From positions 26,441,009-26,505,008 of the forward strand of contig CM040100.1 of NCBI GenBank assembly GCA_022496805.1: 64,000 nt of DNA. The letters run 5' to 3'. Of this stretch, positions 1-9,441 are shown piece after piece (the stretch's first letter is position 1; the number at the start of each line of letters is the position of its first letter). The notes under the pieces were generated by a model. It made no database searches. It was not told the origin of the DNA and saw only the letters and a program-made list of their open reading frames with translations. The translations under genes were made by a program, and so were the position numbers. The DNA comes from Pohlia nutans. Lineage: Eukaryota > Streptophyta > Bryopsida > Bryales > Mniaceae.

Positions 1-1219
1 ACGCTGCAATAGTCATAACTTTGCAATATTTTGAATCGTATACATGACATGCTAGTGTTGTCCACGGCTTCACCCTCTTCACGTGATCAAACATCACGAA
101 GCAATGTTCGAGATCGCCTCCGGGTTGCATCCGTCGCACAAGATTAACGCCGCTGCCGGGACCATGTACGAGCATTTTGAATACGTATACTTTGTCTTTT
201 CCTTGTCCAGGGAACACGCTGTCGTGAATGAACTCGATCTTTGCATGACTCTTCATGGTAAGAATTCGGTCAATCTCGCCTGCACCTTTGAGTTTCTCGA
301 GGTACGTGGCAATGATATTGCGAACACTGGGAGAACTAAGGACCTGGAATTTATCCATGACCTTGTCTAGGTCATTGTCGCGGAGCATCTCTTTGGGACC
401 ATCTCCATCGTGAATGAGGAACGTCTCCAAGAATTCCTTGTTTGCAGCCAATGCAATGGCTAAGTTCTTTGCCGAAGGCGTCTTTGCCACCTCTTGAGCA
501 ATCAACTGTGTAACGGTCTCCAAAGTTTCCCTGCATTGGCCTTCAGCAACTAGGTGTCTATGATTATCCAGATGGATGCACGCTTGAGACATGTCGCCAG
601 CGCTGACCACATAATAGATTCGTGCTGCACAAAAATCAATACAAGTAGGGGATTTTTTGCACACTTTGCAAACCAGAGAAGAATCTGCAGGGGGGTCTTG
701 ACATACACCAAAGGGAAGGGTAGTGGTTCCGGACGACTCCGTCTCGTTCTTCTTTGAAGTCCTCAGCAGGTAATCACACTCGACATTTTTGCAAACCAAA
801 TGCCCTACACAACTCGATCGTTTGAACTTCAATCCAAGATTGTTGTGGATGTTAGATGTCAGAGTGCGACACCAAGCATGACCATCATAGCGCTTATCCA
901 TTCCCTCCATAGAAGAGGTAGCATTTCCACGGCAAGATGGCAACTCGAAGACGACGTTTCCATCAAACTTGGTGGGGAGGAATTTGACCTTGTGATACTC
1001 GATTGCATCAAAATCTATTTGGACTAATTCGTTATGACAACGTGGAACACTGGAGAGCTTCCTAAGGCATTGCATTACGCTCAAACATTCTGTAGAAATT
1101 GGATAGACAGGAGGAAGAGACCAAAAAGATGAAGCCGGAGTATTAGCTAAAGTGCGTGTTCCAGGAGGAGTAGAAGAGGAAGAAGGAAAGGGCTTCCACT
1201 CGGAAAATGACCCTGACAT
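1..1219 (-). CDS. MULE transposase, GCM/WRKY-like zinc finger and start of DDE core (partial)
   Basis: I translated this frame from an ATG at 1219 to the window edge and found no stop. It aligns along its length with the copy at 42.35-43.85 kb, with many substitutions but the same spacing. The first third holds a cysteine-rich finger (HAWCRTL, then C-x6-C-x4-C at about 740-830) of the GCM1/WRKY-like type found at the N-terminus of plant MULE transposases. The DDE core begins with the MFDHVKRVK segment near the left edge. The second catalytic Asp and the SWIM finger lie outside the window. The frame is one base out of register with the N-terminal ORF upstream, so an intron or a small indel joins them near 1.2 kb. 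Confidence 0.8.
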   Translation of the reverse strand, partial: MSGSFSEWKPFPSSSSTPPGTRTLANTPASSFWSLPPVYPISTECLSVMQCLRKLSSVPRCHNELVQIDFDAIEYHKVKFLPTKFDGNVVFELPSCRGNATSSMEGMDKRYDGHAWCRTLTSNIHNNLGLKFKRSSCVGHLVCKNVECDYLLRTSKKNETESSGTTTLPFGVCQDPPADSSLVCKVCKKSPTCIDFCAARIYYVVSAGDMSQACIHLDNHRHLVAEGQCRETLETVTQLIAQEVAKTPSAKNLAIALAANKEFLETFLIHDGDGPKEMLRDNDLDKVMDKFQVLSSPSVRNIIATYLEKLKGAGEIDRILTMKSHAKIEFIHDSVFPGQGKDKVYVFKMLVHGPGSGVNLVRRMQPGGDLEHCFVMFDHVKRVKPWTTLACHVYDSKYCKVMTIAA

Positions 1220-1686
1220 GAGGTCGATGGAGTATCTCCGTCAGACTCACAAGTCAAATCTATCAATGGTTCAATCGGCTCACCCTTGACACTACGAAGG
1301 TTGATCAAGATGTCTGTCACAGGACGTCTTTGATCAGATGATTGATGGCTCCCACCACATGAACGTGGAAGTTGAACAGTAGAACCATCAGACATAGGTG
1401 CAAGGATCTCAGTGGATGCAGCGACGGTCTCTGGAGCTAAACCATACGCTCTATACTGCCCAGGATGGAGGAGCCAATAGTATCCATCCTTATCATTGTA
1501 CTTAGTCTGCAACACAGCCTCCTTGACGATGTCGTAGTTGGCCAAGATTTCTTCCTCCAACATGATAGAGGACTCACAGAACCCAAAACGTATGTGAATG
1601 AGGTGGGCAGGCACTCTTACGAACCCTTCTTCTGCAATAGGCACTCTCAAAGGGACCTCGTGACCAGTAGCAAGAATGCTAGCCAT
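1147..1686 (-). CDS. N-terminal exon of the MULE transposase, copy 1
   Basis: The ORF begins with MASILATGHEVPL at 1686 and matches MANILAAGHDVPL of the second copy. Shared segments include FGFCESSIMLEEE, WLLHPGQYRAYGLAPE and EILAPMSDGSTVQLP. The function of this N-terminal part is unknown to me. Its frame ends at 1147 and overlaps the start of the transposase frame, so the real exon end lies somewhere in 1150-1260. The conservation between two diverged copies argues that it is coding. Confidence 0.6.
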   Translation of the reverse strand: MASILATGHEVPLRVPIAEEGFVRVPAHLIHIRFGFCESSIMLEEEILANYDIVKEAVLQTKYNDKDGYYWLLHPGQYRAYGLAPETVAASTEILAPMSDGSTVQLPRSCGGSHQSSDQRRPVTDILINLRSVKGEPIEPLIDLTCESDGDTPSTSCQGHFPSGSPFLLPLLLLLEHAL

Positions 1687-2291
1687 AGCAAAATAGAATG
1701 CAATACTAAGACGCACCTAATAGAGTCAAAGTTCAAAAATGATTCAGAACTATACACACAAAGGTGGAAACACATGTGAATGAAGGCATTTGGCGTTTGA
1801 GTTATATCCTAGTACACAAAGATTAAAATAAAATATATTCAACGGAGGACAAGGCTCCATGACGATTAGACGGCGCCTAAGTCTAAAATAGATGCGTGAT
1901 GTGAGTGTCTGGAGTTGGAGTTCAAAATAAGGTGGAAAGATTGGTAAGAGGGCTATTAGTGTGTATGGAATAATTAGAATGCAATTGGTTGGCAATGGTT
2001 ACTTTTATCAAATTCAAATTAAATGTAAAGTCCTCTAGATTGGTTTGTGACGGCGATGTCAGAACTAGGAGAGATGAACGTGTTCAATAGTGTTGTTGGT
2101 GGTGATTTATGAACGAATAGAGTTTGGGCTTATAGGGTATATAAGAGGAAGTACTGAATGCCTCAATGCATATGAGTTACAGCTTCGTCGTATATTGGAA
2201 TTCCATTTGTAGTGTTAGTTGAGTTTGTTTTCACATTCATTGATGTAGTCAAGTTGTAGCGTGCTATTATGATTGTTTACCTACTAGTCAG
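1687..2291. promoter_or_regulatory. Bidirectional intergenic spacer of MULE copy 1, TATA box at 2138-2144
   Basis: This non-coding spacer separates the divergent starts at 1686 (minus) and 2292 (plus). A TATATAAG match at 2138 lies 154 bp before the plus-strand ATG. The second copy has TATTTAAG at 44988, also 154 bp before its homologous ATG. The conserved spacing supports a real core promoter. Confidence 0.55.
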
Positions 2292-2591
2292 ATGTTTGGA
2301 AGAAGTAGTTCATTTCAGTCTGAGGGACCTAGTGAACAGAAGAAGAAAAAGAAAAGAGGTCGCCTGCTATTCTCTAGCAAGCGTGCACTACAGCGGTCAA
2401 AGATGAGAGCGCCCAGACACAAGTCTCAAACTATGGATGTTCAGGAATGCACACGCATGAGTATAGACTTTGGCGAAGAAGATGTAGCCAACTTGGCGAG
2501 CTCACAAGACTTTGTTACATATAGCGATTTGGATGAACTAGAGAATTTATATCAAGACTCTCTAAGCGAGGGTGATCAGAGACGACTACAT
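2292..2591 (+). CDS. MULE companion gene, exon 1 (basic, acidic-tailed protein)
   Basis: Exon 1 encodes 100 residues from MFGRSSSFQSEGPS to a splice donor (ACAT|gtaaga). The homologous exon at 45142-45441 is also exactly 300 nt and starts at the equivalent Met. Conserved parts are SEGPS, the lysine run KKKKKRGRL, FSSKRAL, QRSKMR/ERSKMR, MSIDFG and a short acidic TYSD segment. The lysine cluster is a likely nuclear localisation signal. I do not recognise the family. Downstream exons are not visible; the sequence after the donor differs between copies. Confidence 0.6.
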
Positions 2592-3289
2592 GTAAGATAT
2601 CCTATCCCACATCTAGTGTTTACCTTCATTTTTTGTCACGAAACGACTGTCACGACCATACCAATTAGAGATAGTACTATGCCCATACATTCTTGGATCA
2701 AGTGATGCGACCCCACCACCTTGTCTGCACGTCAGTGAATGGCCCATTTGGAATGTTGTGAGAATCCACGGCGGTGTCCGACTCGCCATTAGGGCTAGCA
2801 ATGTGGTCAGTTAGGGTTACGTTGTCGGTGGTGGCGCATAAAGGCAGTGGCACTATGATTCATGCTCGCATTCTCGCACCTTGTTGCGGCAGGTGAGCTT
2901 ATTTGGATGCATGTCTGTGAATTTCATGTGCGGCTCACGATGCGTTCTTGTTCTTGTCTGTGAATTTCATGTGTGGCTCACAATGATGTAAACTCATAGC
3001 GGACTCTGTTTGCAGCTAGGTAGTACAGTTTTGCCGCAGCAGCCGACATCAATGGCAAGGACGAGGCGAGCTTTCCAAACTATTGGCGATGGAGGAACCC
3101 CTCGCTAGGGCGCCCCAGACCCGGATACTCCAAGTGCAAACCAGCAGGTGAGTACATAGCTATCGATGTCACAACGAAATTGCTAGGCTTTTAGTTCGTG
3201 GTGATGTTGGTTGTGGGTGTGTCGTTACATTAGCACATGCTTGTGACGGTGTCCCCTGGACCTAGGGTGGCCATGGTGGGGCAAGTGGT
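2592..3289. other. Non-coding, companion-gene intron and beyond
   Basis: No supported ORF. A short internal duplication near 2911-2985 repeats TCTGTGAATTTCATGTG twice, each followed by a GGCTCAC segment. A splice-acceptor-like TTTGCAG occurs near 3010, but I could not assign an exon to it. Confidence 0.4.
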
Positions 3290-3660
3290 GTTGCTCGTCG
3301 TTACCTAGTTGGCCGTGGCGAGGTCGTGGCGGTCATGGTCACAGTGTGACGAGCACCATGATCTCAAATTTTATTGATCACCCCTGTGGCCTTTAGATGT
3401 GGCCTCGGGGTTGACGCTATTTTTTAGCGCCCAACACTTGATCAACATTTTTGATGTGGTGGTGGATGGGATCATGGTGTGGTCATGGCGATGGTGGCCG
3501 TGGTGTCCCTTTTATGGTGCGGGTCATGCTCATGCTGGTCCTAGTATTATTCGTGGTGATTCTGGTCATGACAGTCGTGGTGACCCCTGGATTTGGCTGC
3601 GGTGTCGTCATGGTGGTGTTGTTGGTGTTGCTTGTTGTGTCAACGTGACCCTGTTGGCCG
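3290..3660 (+). repeat. Single copy of the ~300-330-bp TGATCACCCC repeat family
   Basis: The segment holds the landmark order GACGAGCACCATGATCTCAAA, TTGATCACCCC, GATGTGGCCTCGGGG, then CACTTGATCAA. The same order recurs about every 300-330 bp at 28.0-28.9 kb. Here it overlaps the 3' end of the RING gene reading frame, so the last residues of that ORF come from repeat DNA. Confidence 0.7.
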
Positions 3661-5863
3661 TGGCAGGCTTGTGGTGCTCAACAGACTCCGGTTCGATAAT
3701 GCCTCTAGCAATACTTGCTTGCAAAAAAGTAGTAAGCCCGGCTTTATTTTGTAGAGTCTTCAATACGGCCAATGCTTCTTGGTCATACTGACTATGATAG
3801 TGACTGAAAATCGCCTTTAAAACTCCCGCCTGATGGAATGTTTGATCTTGGAGATACTCAGTTTGCGCTTCAGGTTCCATTAGGCCAGGAATGCCAACAG
3901 GTTCTCCGTTGGAGTTATATACTAGGCTGTCCGGGTGTGGAGCACGCCGAAATTTGTCCTCCTCGACATCCCAATGTCCACCAGCAAGTTCGGCAAAAAA
4001 ATGGCGCTTTTCAGCTTCATAATCCTTATAGATCGTTTTAGCCATGTCTGTGACCATGGCGTCGCTCTCCCATGGAAACTCGTCCACTGTTTGTACCGGC
4101 AAATGGTGTTCGTCATGGGACCACTTCCACATCCACACCATGTCTTTCCCCCATTCAGTTCTTTCGAGTGGTAAATTATCCTCGTCGTATTCGTAATGTA
4201 GTGGCATGTGGTTTTCAAGCCCAAACATTTTGTACAAACAAAGGTGAAACGGGGCTTTGCACTCCGCACATCTTTTCCTGGTCACCATGTACGGAATTAG
4301 ACATTGTGGGTGGTACACATGACGACACGTACCGAGACTATATGCACCTTCCAGGCCGAACGGGCAATTGCACATTATGCAGACGGTTCCATCTGTCACA
4401 TATTTCGGGACTTTAGGCCATAGCAACGGTCTCGGACCGACCGGGTTTCCTTGTGCGTCATTGTCTCTGTATCGATACCGCGCGGTTTCGAATTGGAACC
4501 CGTACTCTGGAGCATTGTTCCAATTAATGCTCGAGTCGCGGACATTCTCTGGCATATCGGCGGGGAACAACTCTTCAACGAGCGGCCATGATGTGATGCC
4601 AAAGTACCGCTGTGCACCGTCCTTGAAATGCGCCGCAACCTTCTTCACCTCGCGTTGCATTTGTTCCGACTCATTTCTGGCTACGGTGAGACCCAGTTTC
4701 ATGTGGCACATGTCGAGCATCATCTCCTCTCGTCGGTGCTTCAGTAGTCGGTTGTGGGTCCTCAACATTTGCACTTCACCCTCTGCTTTGATCGCACGTG
4801 CCTTGTACATCTCAAGTTCACCGGTTTGCGAGGCCAGCTGGAGCCTAATCTCTTTTTCCGTACACTGACGCACTGCATCTTCCGTGGTTGCGTCTCGCAA
4901 ATCGCTCTTCAACTTCTCTTCCTCGCTTCGATATTCATTGAGCTTCCTCTCGGCCAGCTCCGCTCGTGATTGCATGGCAGCGTATGTAGCCCGGTCAACG
5001 TCTCCCTCATTTGATGTTTGTGTTGCACTAGTGCTCGCACTTGCGACGGGAGGGCCTCCAAACGGTAATTGCCGTGGTCTTGTCGTGAATGCTGAATCCA
5101 CTGGTGTGGCCACCCTTTCTTCCACCAAACCACATGATGCTCTCTCAATTACGTCGTCCAGCGGAAGGGCTGATGGTGAGACTTCAATACTTAAGCGATG
5201 TTGTTGCGACGTGGCGGCAGCAATTTGGGACCTAAGTTCTGCATTCTCGTTCTCCAGAGCTTGTATCCGCTCGTTTGCCCCAGCAAGATCATTTGCGTGT
5301 TTGTTGGCCAACTCCTCCTTCTCGTATATTACATCATTCACACGGTTTTGTAATCTGAGGACGTAATCTGATGACATATCGTCTGCGTTTCGCTGATCGG
5401 TTAAGTTGGGCACCGGTAAACGTGCGCTTCGGGGAGTACGATCTGCGTGGACAACCATTTGTTGGGGCCCCTCCTCTTGAACACATGGAGCTTGGTTGAC
5501 CAACGACGGATCTAGTTGTGCCGGCTCACCTTCCATACGATCCTCCATCCTTACGTCGTCGTGTGCCATGTCTGTTGCATTTGACCCATGGTAGTTTTGC
5601 TCCATTGATGTTGCTCCTATGACCTCCACCTCCATCATCTGCATGTCCGGATTGTCTGCTGCTGCTCCCATCACGTCCTCTGGCAGTACCTCCAACGGCA
5701 CATTCGGATTACGAGGAACGTGCCGAAGTTTGGCAGGATATTGACCGTTCCTCGGCCGTGCAGGGTATGTACTCCAGTCCACGTCCTTCCCCAAAAATGT
5801 CTCTGCATACGCGCCATTTGACACAACACGAGTGTCCCATCCTTCTTTCCACATCGTCCCCAC
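3608..5863 (-). CDS. Coiled-coil protein with C-terminal RING-type zinc finger
   Basis: The ORF is 751 residues, with no family I can name. Residues ~165-230 and ~300-440 are rich in charged heptad-like sequence (ERIQALENENAELRSQIAA, for example) and should form coiled coils. Residues ~491-537 form a RING-like finger: CIMC, then C-R-H-x-x-H-x-x-C (TCRHVYHPQC) and CAEC. A conserved aromatic block follows, with WGKDMVWMWKWSHDEHH. A RING suggests an E3 ubiquitin ligase role, but no partner is visible. The N-terminus continues in another frame at 5671-6216, so this copy has a one-base shift or an intron near 5860. The C-terminus runs into a dispersed repeat. Confidence 0.6.
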   Translation of the reverse strand: MGTMWKEGWDTRVVSNGAYAETFLGKDVDWSTYPARPRNGQYPAKLRHVPRNPNVPLEVLPEDVMGAAADNPDMQMMEVEVIGATSMEQNYHGSNATDMAHDDVRMEDRMEGEPAQLDPSLVNQAPCVQEEGPQQMVVHADRTPRSARLPVPNLTDQRNADDMSSDYVLRLQNRVNDVIYEKEELANKHANDLAGANERIQALENENAELRSQIAAATSQQHRLSIEVSPSALPLDDVIERASCGLVEERVATPVDSAFTTRPRQLPFGGPPVASASTSATQTSNEGDVDRATYAAMQSRAELAERKLNEYRSEEEKLKSDLRDATTEDAVRQCTEKEIRLQLASQTGELEMYKARAIKAEGEVQMLRTHNRLLKHRREEMMLDMCHMKLGLTVARNESEQMQREVKKVAAHFKDGAQRYFGITSWPLVEELFPADMPENVRDSSINWNNAPEYGFQFETARYRYRDNDAQGNPVGPRPLLWPKVPKYVTDGTVCIMCNCPFGLEGAYSLGTCRHVYHPQCLIPYMVTRKRCAECKAPFHLCLYKMFGLENHMPLHYEYDEDNLPLERTEWGKDMVWMWKWSHDEHHLPVQTVDEFPWESDAMVTDMAKTIYKDYEAEKRHFFAELAGGHWDVEEDKFRRAPHPDSLVYNSNGEPVGIPGLMEPEAQTEYLQDQTFHQAGVLKAIFSHYHSQYDQEALAVLKTLQNKAGLTTFLQASIARGIIEPESVEHHKPATANRVTLTQQATPTTPP

Positions 5864-6216
5864 AAAGCCATCGCCACTTCAGTCAATCGCTTCTTCAACG
5901 CTCCATGCCGACATTCCGAAATGCTCGCGTATCCGCCTCTTAGAATGGTACCAGCCCGGCCCTCGTCCCAATGACGGCATATATGAGACCAATTCACGTA
6001 CGTTTTCGCGGTTCTCATATTCCATGGTTCATGCTCGCCTTCCCAGCCCTCAAACGCCAAAATATCACGGGCGTGAAAGACATCCCAGTCTATATCCGTT
6101 TGGTTCCCCCGCTTCTTTTTTCGTGGGTTCAGATCCTCATGTACCGATCCAGGAGTCCCGATGTCCCCAGTGTGTACCATGTCTTCGACGTTGGCCATGT
6201 CCCCAGCCTCTGCCAT
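5863..6216 (-). CDS. N-terminal part of the RING/coiled-coil gene, other frame
   Basis: This frame starts at 6216 (MAEAGDMANVEDMV) and includes a basic KKKRG stretch and the aromatic block YVNWSHICRHW. Around 5860 the same DNA reads sensibly first in this frame (LTEVAMALWG) and then in the downstream one (MWKEGWDTRVV). The downstream frame carries a TGA just upstream. A one-base indel is the simplest explanation. A GACGG array begins about 270 bp upstream of this start. Confidence 0.45.
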
Positions 6217-6484
6217 GTCCTACTGCTGTGGTTTCAATTGCCCAATCTGCGGTATTCTGTATAGGGTCGTATATGAGATCAGCTCATATGACAATACCAC
6301 ATCCACCCCTGTCTGCTTCCTCCCAAGTTATGAAGCAAGGCTTGGTGCAAACCAGGACCTCACAGCTCAAGGGAGAAAGCATGGATCCAAAATGAGGCCC
6401 CCATCATCTTATACTCTCATGCCCACCAAACCAATTAGGCATAGCCATTTATGTCAATTCATCATAATCTAGATCAATGGCGTG
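6217..6484. other. Upstream region of the RING gene
   Basis: Short non-coding stretch between the minus-strand start and the GACGG array. I see no convincing TATA box, only weak TATA-containing stretches near 6280. Confidence 0.3.
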
Positions 6485-7500
6485 CTCACCAGAGCCGTCG
6501 ACTTGGCCGTCCAGATGTTTGATCGACGGTTGATGGCGTCCCGCTGGACGGCGGCGTAGGGTCGGGTAGGCCGTCAACAGGCTCGGATACGAGTATAGGT
6601 TCGGTGTAGGGTGGGATGGAATTGATGGCCTTCCTGTCCACTTGGACGGGCGGCTTGTCCAACAGGACGGTCCATCCGTCCAACCGGACGGCCTTTCCGT
6701 CGAACCGGACGGGCTTTCCGTCGACCTGAACGGCCCACCCGTCCAGTGGGGCAGCCTGCCCGTCATAGATGGCCTGCCCGCCCACGTGACGGGCCAGATG
6801 TCAATTGGACGACCCACTCGTCTAGGTGGACGACCCCCCGTTCATTAAACGGCCTGCCCGACGACTGCACGGCCCAGCCGTCGGCAATTTTAGACCACTC
6901 GTGAGAATTATGGTGTTCATCACGATCACAATGGCCGTTGATTTAGCCGTCCACAAACGAGATCCAGGGCCCCCACCTCCGGCTGGACGCTGACAGGCTA
7001 TCATAATGGTGATCATGAGGGGGCGCCCGCCGTCACCCAGTACTTGCAGCCGTCAATTATCACTGGACGGTCATCATATGTGGCTATATCCATTGACGGC
7101 TCGCCGATTGGACGGCCTACCCCTCCTAGTGGCCGGCCGTTCTGTCGTGTGAACGGCCTGGCTGTCCAGCTGGACGCCGTACCCGTCCACCTGGACGACC
7201 AGCCCGTCCGCCTGGACGATCAGCCCGTCGACTGGACGGCATACACGTTCAATTGGACGACTGGCCCGTCCAACTGGACGGCCTAAACATCCAACTAGAC
7301 GGCCTGCCCGTCTGACGCGACGAGCAGCCCGTCCACGTGGACAACCAGTGCATCGTCTGGACGGCCTACACGTTCAACTGGACGACCGGCCCGTCCAACT
7401 CGACGGCCTAAACATCCAAGTAGACGGCCTGCCTGTCTGACTGGACGGCCTAAACTCTTACTGGACGGCGTGCCTGAATAGTTGGACGGCTATAAATCCG
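6485..7500. repeat. GACGG/CCGTC minisatellite array 1, ~21-bp period
   Basis: The array is a degenerate tandem repeat whose unit resembles GTCCAACCGGACGGCCTTTCC, with GGACGG and CCGTCC alternating. Order is good at 6620-6850 and 7100-7500 and poor at 6850-7040. Because the period is 21 bp, both strands give artefactual ORFs with seven-residue repeats (GRPSxWT type). The array is rich in CpG. A TATAAATC box follows at 7491, but no clear ORF follows it. Confidence 0.85.
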
Positions 7501-7724
7501 GGTCCTAGGGTTATGCGGCATACCAATTAAAGTGATTTAGGTATGATTGAGAAGACTGTACGATGCAGGGTGATAGCATATATCATTTGAATAGCAATTA
7601 TGTTTTGAGTGCATATCCAATGCTTCATTGTGTATGGTTCAGAAATTATGACTAATTATATATTTCATTTCAGCACACCAATCGATTATTTCATTCCACA
7701 ACAGGGGTTTAGGGTTAGACGGCC
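7501..7724. other. Non-coding segment between GACGG arrays
   Basis: AT-richer sequence after a TATA-like box (7491-7497). No ORF of note. A GGTTTAGGGTTAGACGG stretch at 7708 leads into the next array. Confidence 0.3.
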
Positions 7725-7890
7725 TTCCGTCATGTGGACGGGAGGGTCGTCATGTGGACGGGAGGGTCGTCATGTGGACGGGCGGATCGTCATGTGGACG
7801 GGCGGGACGTCATGTGGACGCGCCGAACGTCATGTGGACGGGCGTGATAACATGTCGACGGGTGTGATTTCACGTGGACGGACAGTCTTG
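7725..7890. repeat. GACGG array 2, near-perfect 21-bp units
   Basis: About seven to eight units of GGAGGGTCGTCATGTGGACG with few changes. This is the most homogeneous GACGG array in the window, so it expanded most recently. Confidence 0.85.
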
Positions 7891-8159
7891 GGTTGCAGCT
7901 AATTCTCGTGTTCTTTCAATTTTTTAATCTGCTATACTTCACTATTAAGGTCTACGACATAAATGTATGTTGGTATTGTTTAAGTGCAGGTATAAATGCA
8001 CAGTGAGGTGTAAACCTTGAACACATGCGACACGGGTTCGGAAAGTAGTATTTGCATAGTGTATTTAAATTTATACCGACAACAGGAGTCCTAACGACGG
8101 AGAGTGCAAACACAAACATTGCAACTGCGCCAGAACTTGTATACCCGCACCACAAAAAA

Positions 8160-8537
8160 CTAAGGAGATGCGTGCCTGTAACCTGAGAGGCCAGTACAGG
8201 CCGCTTTCTTTGAAACATACATAGATCGCGGATGCTCCTTCTGGGGCAAATACGCACCGGGCGGGAAATCCGCAACATGCGAGTATGCATGCTTAACAAC
8301 GGACACTATCTGGTTCGGCGCACTAGTATTCGACACCAAGTCCTTTGCTGGATCCACTGGAGTAGTCCCCCGCACTTCCATGGCGCTACCAACGGTGATG
8401 CCAACGACTCCCGTAGGATCGATCAACACACGATCTGCAGAATCATCTAAACGAACGCAGTCGAAGAAAATAGGCCCTACATCGCCAGAATCGCCTACTT
8501 TGTATGACTGAGCTAGACGACACACTAAACTCTCCAT
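8160..8537 (-). CDS. Small hypothetical protein, possibly first exon of a longer gene
   Basis: The first ATG of the frame, at 8537, gives MESLVCRLAQSYKVG and about 125 residues. The open frame extends upstream only from a non-ATG codon. I recognise no domain. The sequence has mixed composition and is not repeat-derived. A TATA-like ATATAAATA lies about 60-70 bp upstream on the same strand, followed further upstream by GACGG array 3. Downstream frames (7952-8299) may be further exons. Confidence 0.4.
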   Translation of the reverse strand: MESLVCRLAQSYKVGDSGDVGPIFFDCVRLDDSADRVLIDPTGVVGITVGSAMEVRGTTPVDPAKDLVSNTSAPNQIVSVVKHAYSHVADFPPGAYLPQKEHPRSMYVSKKAACTGLSGYRHASP

Positions 8538-8591
8538 AGCGCCACCTGCATGGGTTGCACAAGGTCGAAATGAAAACCTTGACCAAGGCAA

Positions 8592-8640
8592 TCGATATTT
8601 ATATCCTTGGCGGGCAAGGTTTAGGGTTTAGGGCCACGCA
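8592..8640 (-). promoter_or_regulatory. TATA-like box and telomere-type motif upstream of the small minus-strand gene
   Basis: On the minus strand ATATAAATATCG lies about 60-70 bp before the ATG at 8537. On the plus strand a TTTAGGG dimer at about 8621-8636 gives the AAACCCTAAACCCTA telo-box on the gene's strand. Telo-boxes are known plant promoter elements; function here is inferred. Confidence 0.4.
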
Positions 8641-8644
8641 CACG

Positions 8645-9104
8645 ATCTCCCGCGCGGCTGGACAGCCATTCCGTCGACTGGACGCCCTCTACGTCCGCTA
8701 GACGGGTCCTCCGTCGACTGCATGGCCGGGTGCGATGGTTAGACGGCCTCACTAGCGACAAGACGGCCCTCCCGTCCAGAAGAGCGCCCCTCGGTCTCCT
8801 TGACGGCCTACCCGTCCACAGACAGGACGGCCTACCATCCTCTGGACGGGCTCTCCGTCAACTAGACGGCCCTCTTTGTCGGGCCGTCCACTCCACGGAC
8901 TAGCCGTCATGAGGACACGGTCAGCCCGTCATCTGAACGTACTACCCGTCCACGGACAAGACGGCCCACCCGTCCTCTGGACGGCTACTCCGTCAACCCG
9001 ACGGACCTCCCCGTCGGACCGTCCACTCGACGGAATAGCCGTCCAGAGGAGACGGTTGGCCCGTCAACTGGACGGGCAACCCGTCTACTGGATGGACGGG
9101 TTGA
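8645..9104. repeat. GACGG array 3, interrupted by the copia insertion
   Basis: Degenerate units of about 20-21 bp (GACGGCC, CCCGTCC) run up to the left copia LTR. The array resumes briefly at 14785 beyond the right LTR, so copia inserted in or at the edge of the array. Confidence 0.8.
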
Positions 9105-9109
9105 CCATG

Positions 9110-9427
9110 TGTTGAAGTAGGATGATTGCGTGGGCTGAAGTTGCTCATAGCCATGCGCATTAGCTAGAGTAGATGATGCGAATGAGCTAGACTTGCAACT
9201 AGAGAAGTGGTACTAGTTAGAAGTAATGAGAATTGGGTCTCCCAAGTGATATGGGCTGATCCTAGTGTACTAGGAGTGGAGTATGGGCTGATGTCCCATA
9301 TGGTTTGCCAAGGGGACTCCCTTGGGTGTGCTACTTAAGAGGGGCAGCCCATGAGTAAAGATCATCTCTTTCCTATGCATTCCAAGTGTTTGTGTGAGGC
9401 TTTGGCATTCTAATCTAACCTTCAATA
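9110..9427 (+). repeat. Left LTR of the copia element
   Basis: 318 bp, TGTTGAAG at the start and CTTCAATA at the end, an imperfect inverted repeat (rc of the start would end CA rather than TA). Identical to the right LTR except for one base. Confidence 0.97.
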
Positions 9428-9441
9428 GGTTATGGGCCCAC
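9428..9441 (+). other. Primer-binding site complementary to the anticodon half of initiator tRNA-Met
   Basis: GGTTATGGGCCCAC follows the left LTR directly. It is the reverse complement of GTGGGCCCATAACC, which spans the anticodon stem-loop of plant initiator tRNA-Met as I remember it. Priming by the internal half of this tRNA is established for Drosophila copia and the Volvox element Osser. Most plant copia elements use the 3' end (TGGTATCAGAGC) instead. Confidence 0.8.

Larger units (their letters stand above)
1..2591. mobile_element. Two-gene MULE-like DNA transposon, copy 1 (left part outside window)
   Basis: A minus-strand MULE transposase (1-1686) and a plus-strand companion gene (from 2292) diverge from a ~600-bp spacer. 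The same arrangement and collinear sequence recur at 42.8-45.4 kb, so the two genes travel together. Similarity to copy 2 runs from base 1 to about 2591 and stops near the first intron of the companion gene. I did not find terminal inverted repeats or a target duplication. Mutator-like elements normally carry one transposase; a divergently transcribed second gene is known in MuDR (mudrB), but I see no recognisable mudrB sequence here. Confidence 0.75.

Noticed and set aside
3399..3791. Plus-strand ORF over the TGATCACCCC repeat
   Set aside because: Lies in G/T-rich repeat DNA and opposite the RING gene; no protein features.
6449..7286. ORFs with GRPSxWT-type heptapeptide repeats on both strands
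   Set aside because: They follow from the 21-bp period of the GACGG array, which is a multiple of three. Open frames on both strands and no start context argue against coding.
8621..8636. Telomere or subtelomere
   Set aside because: Only two TTTAGGG units; better read as a promoter telo-box or chance.
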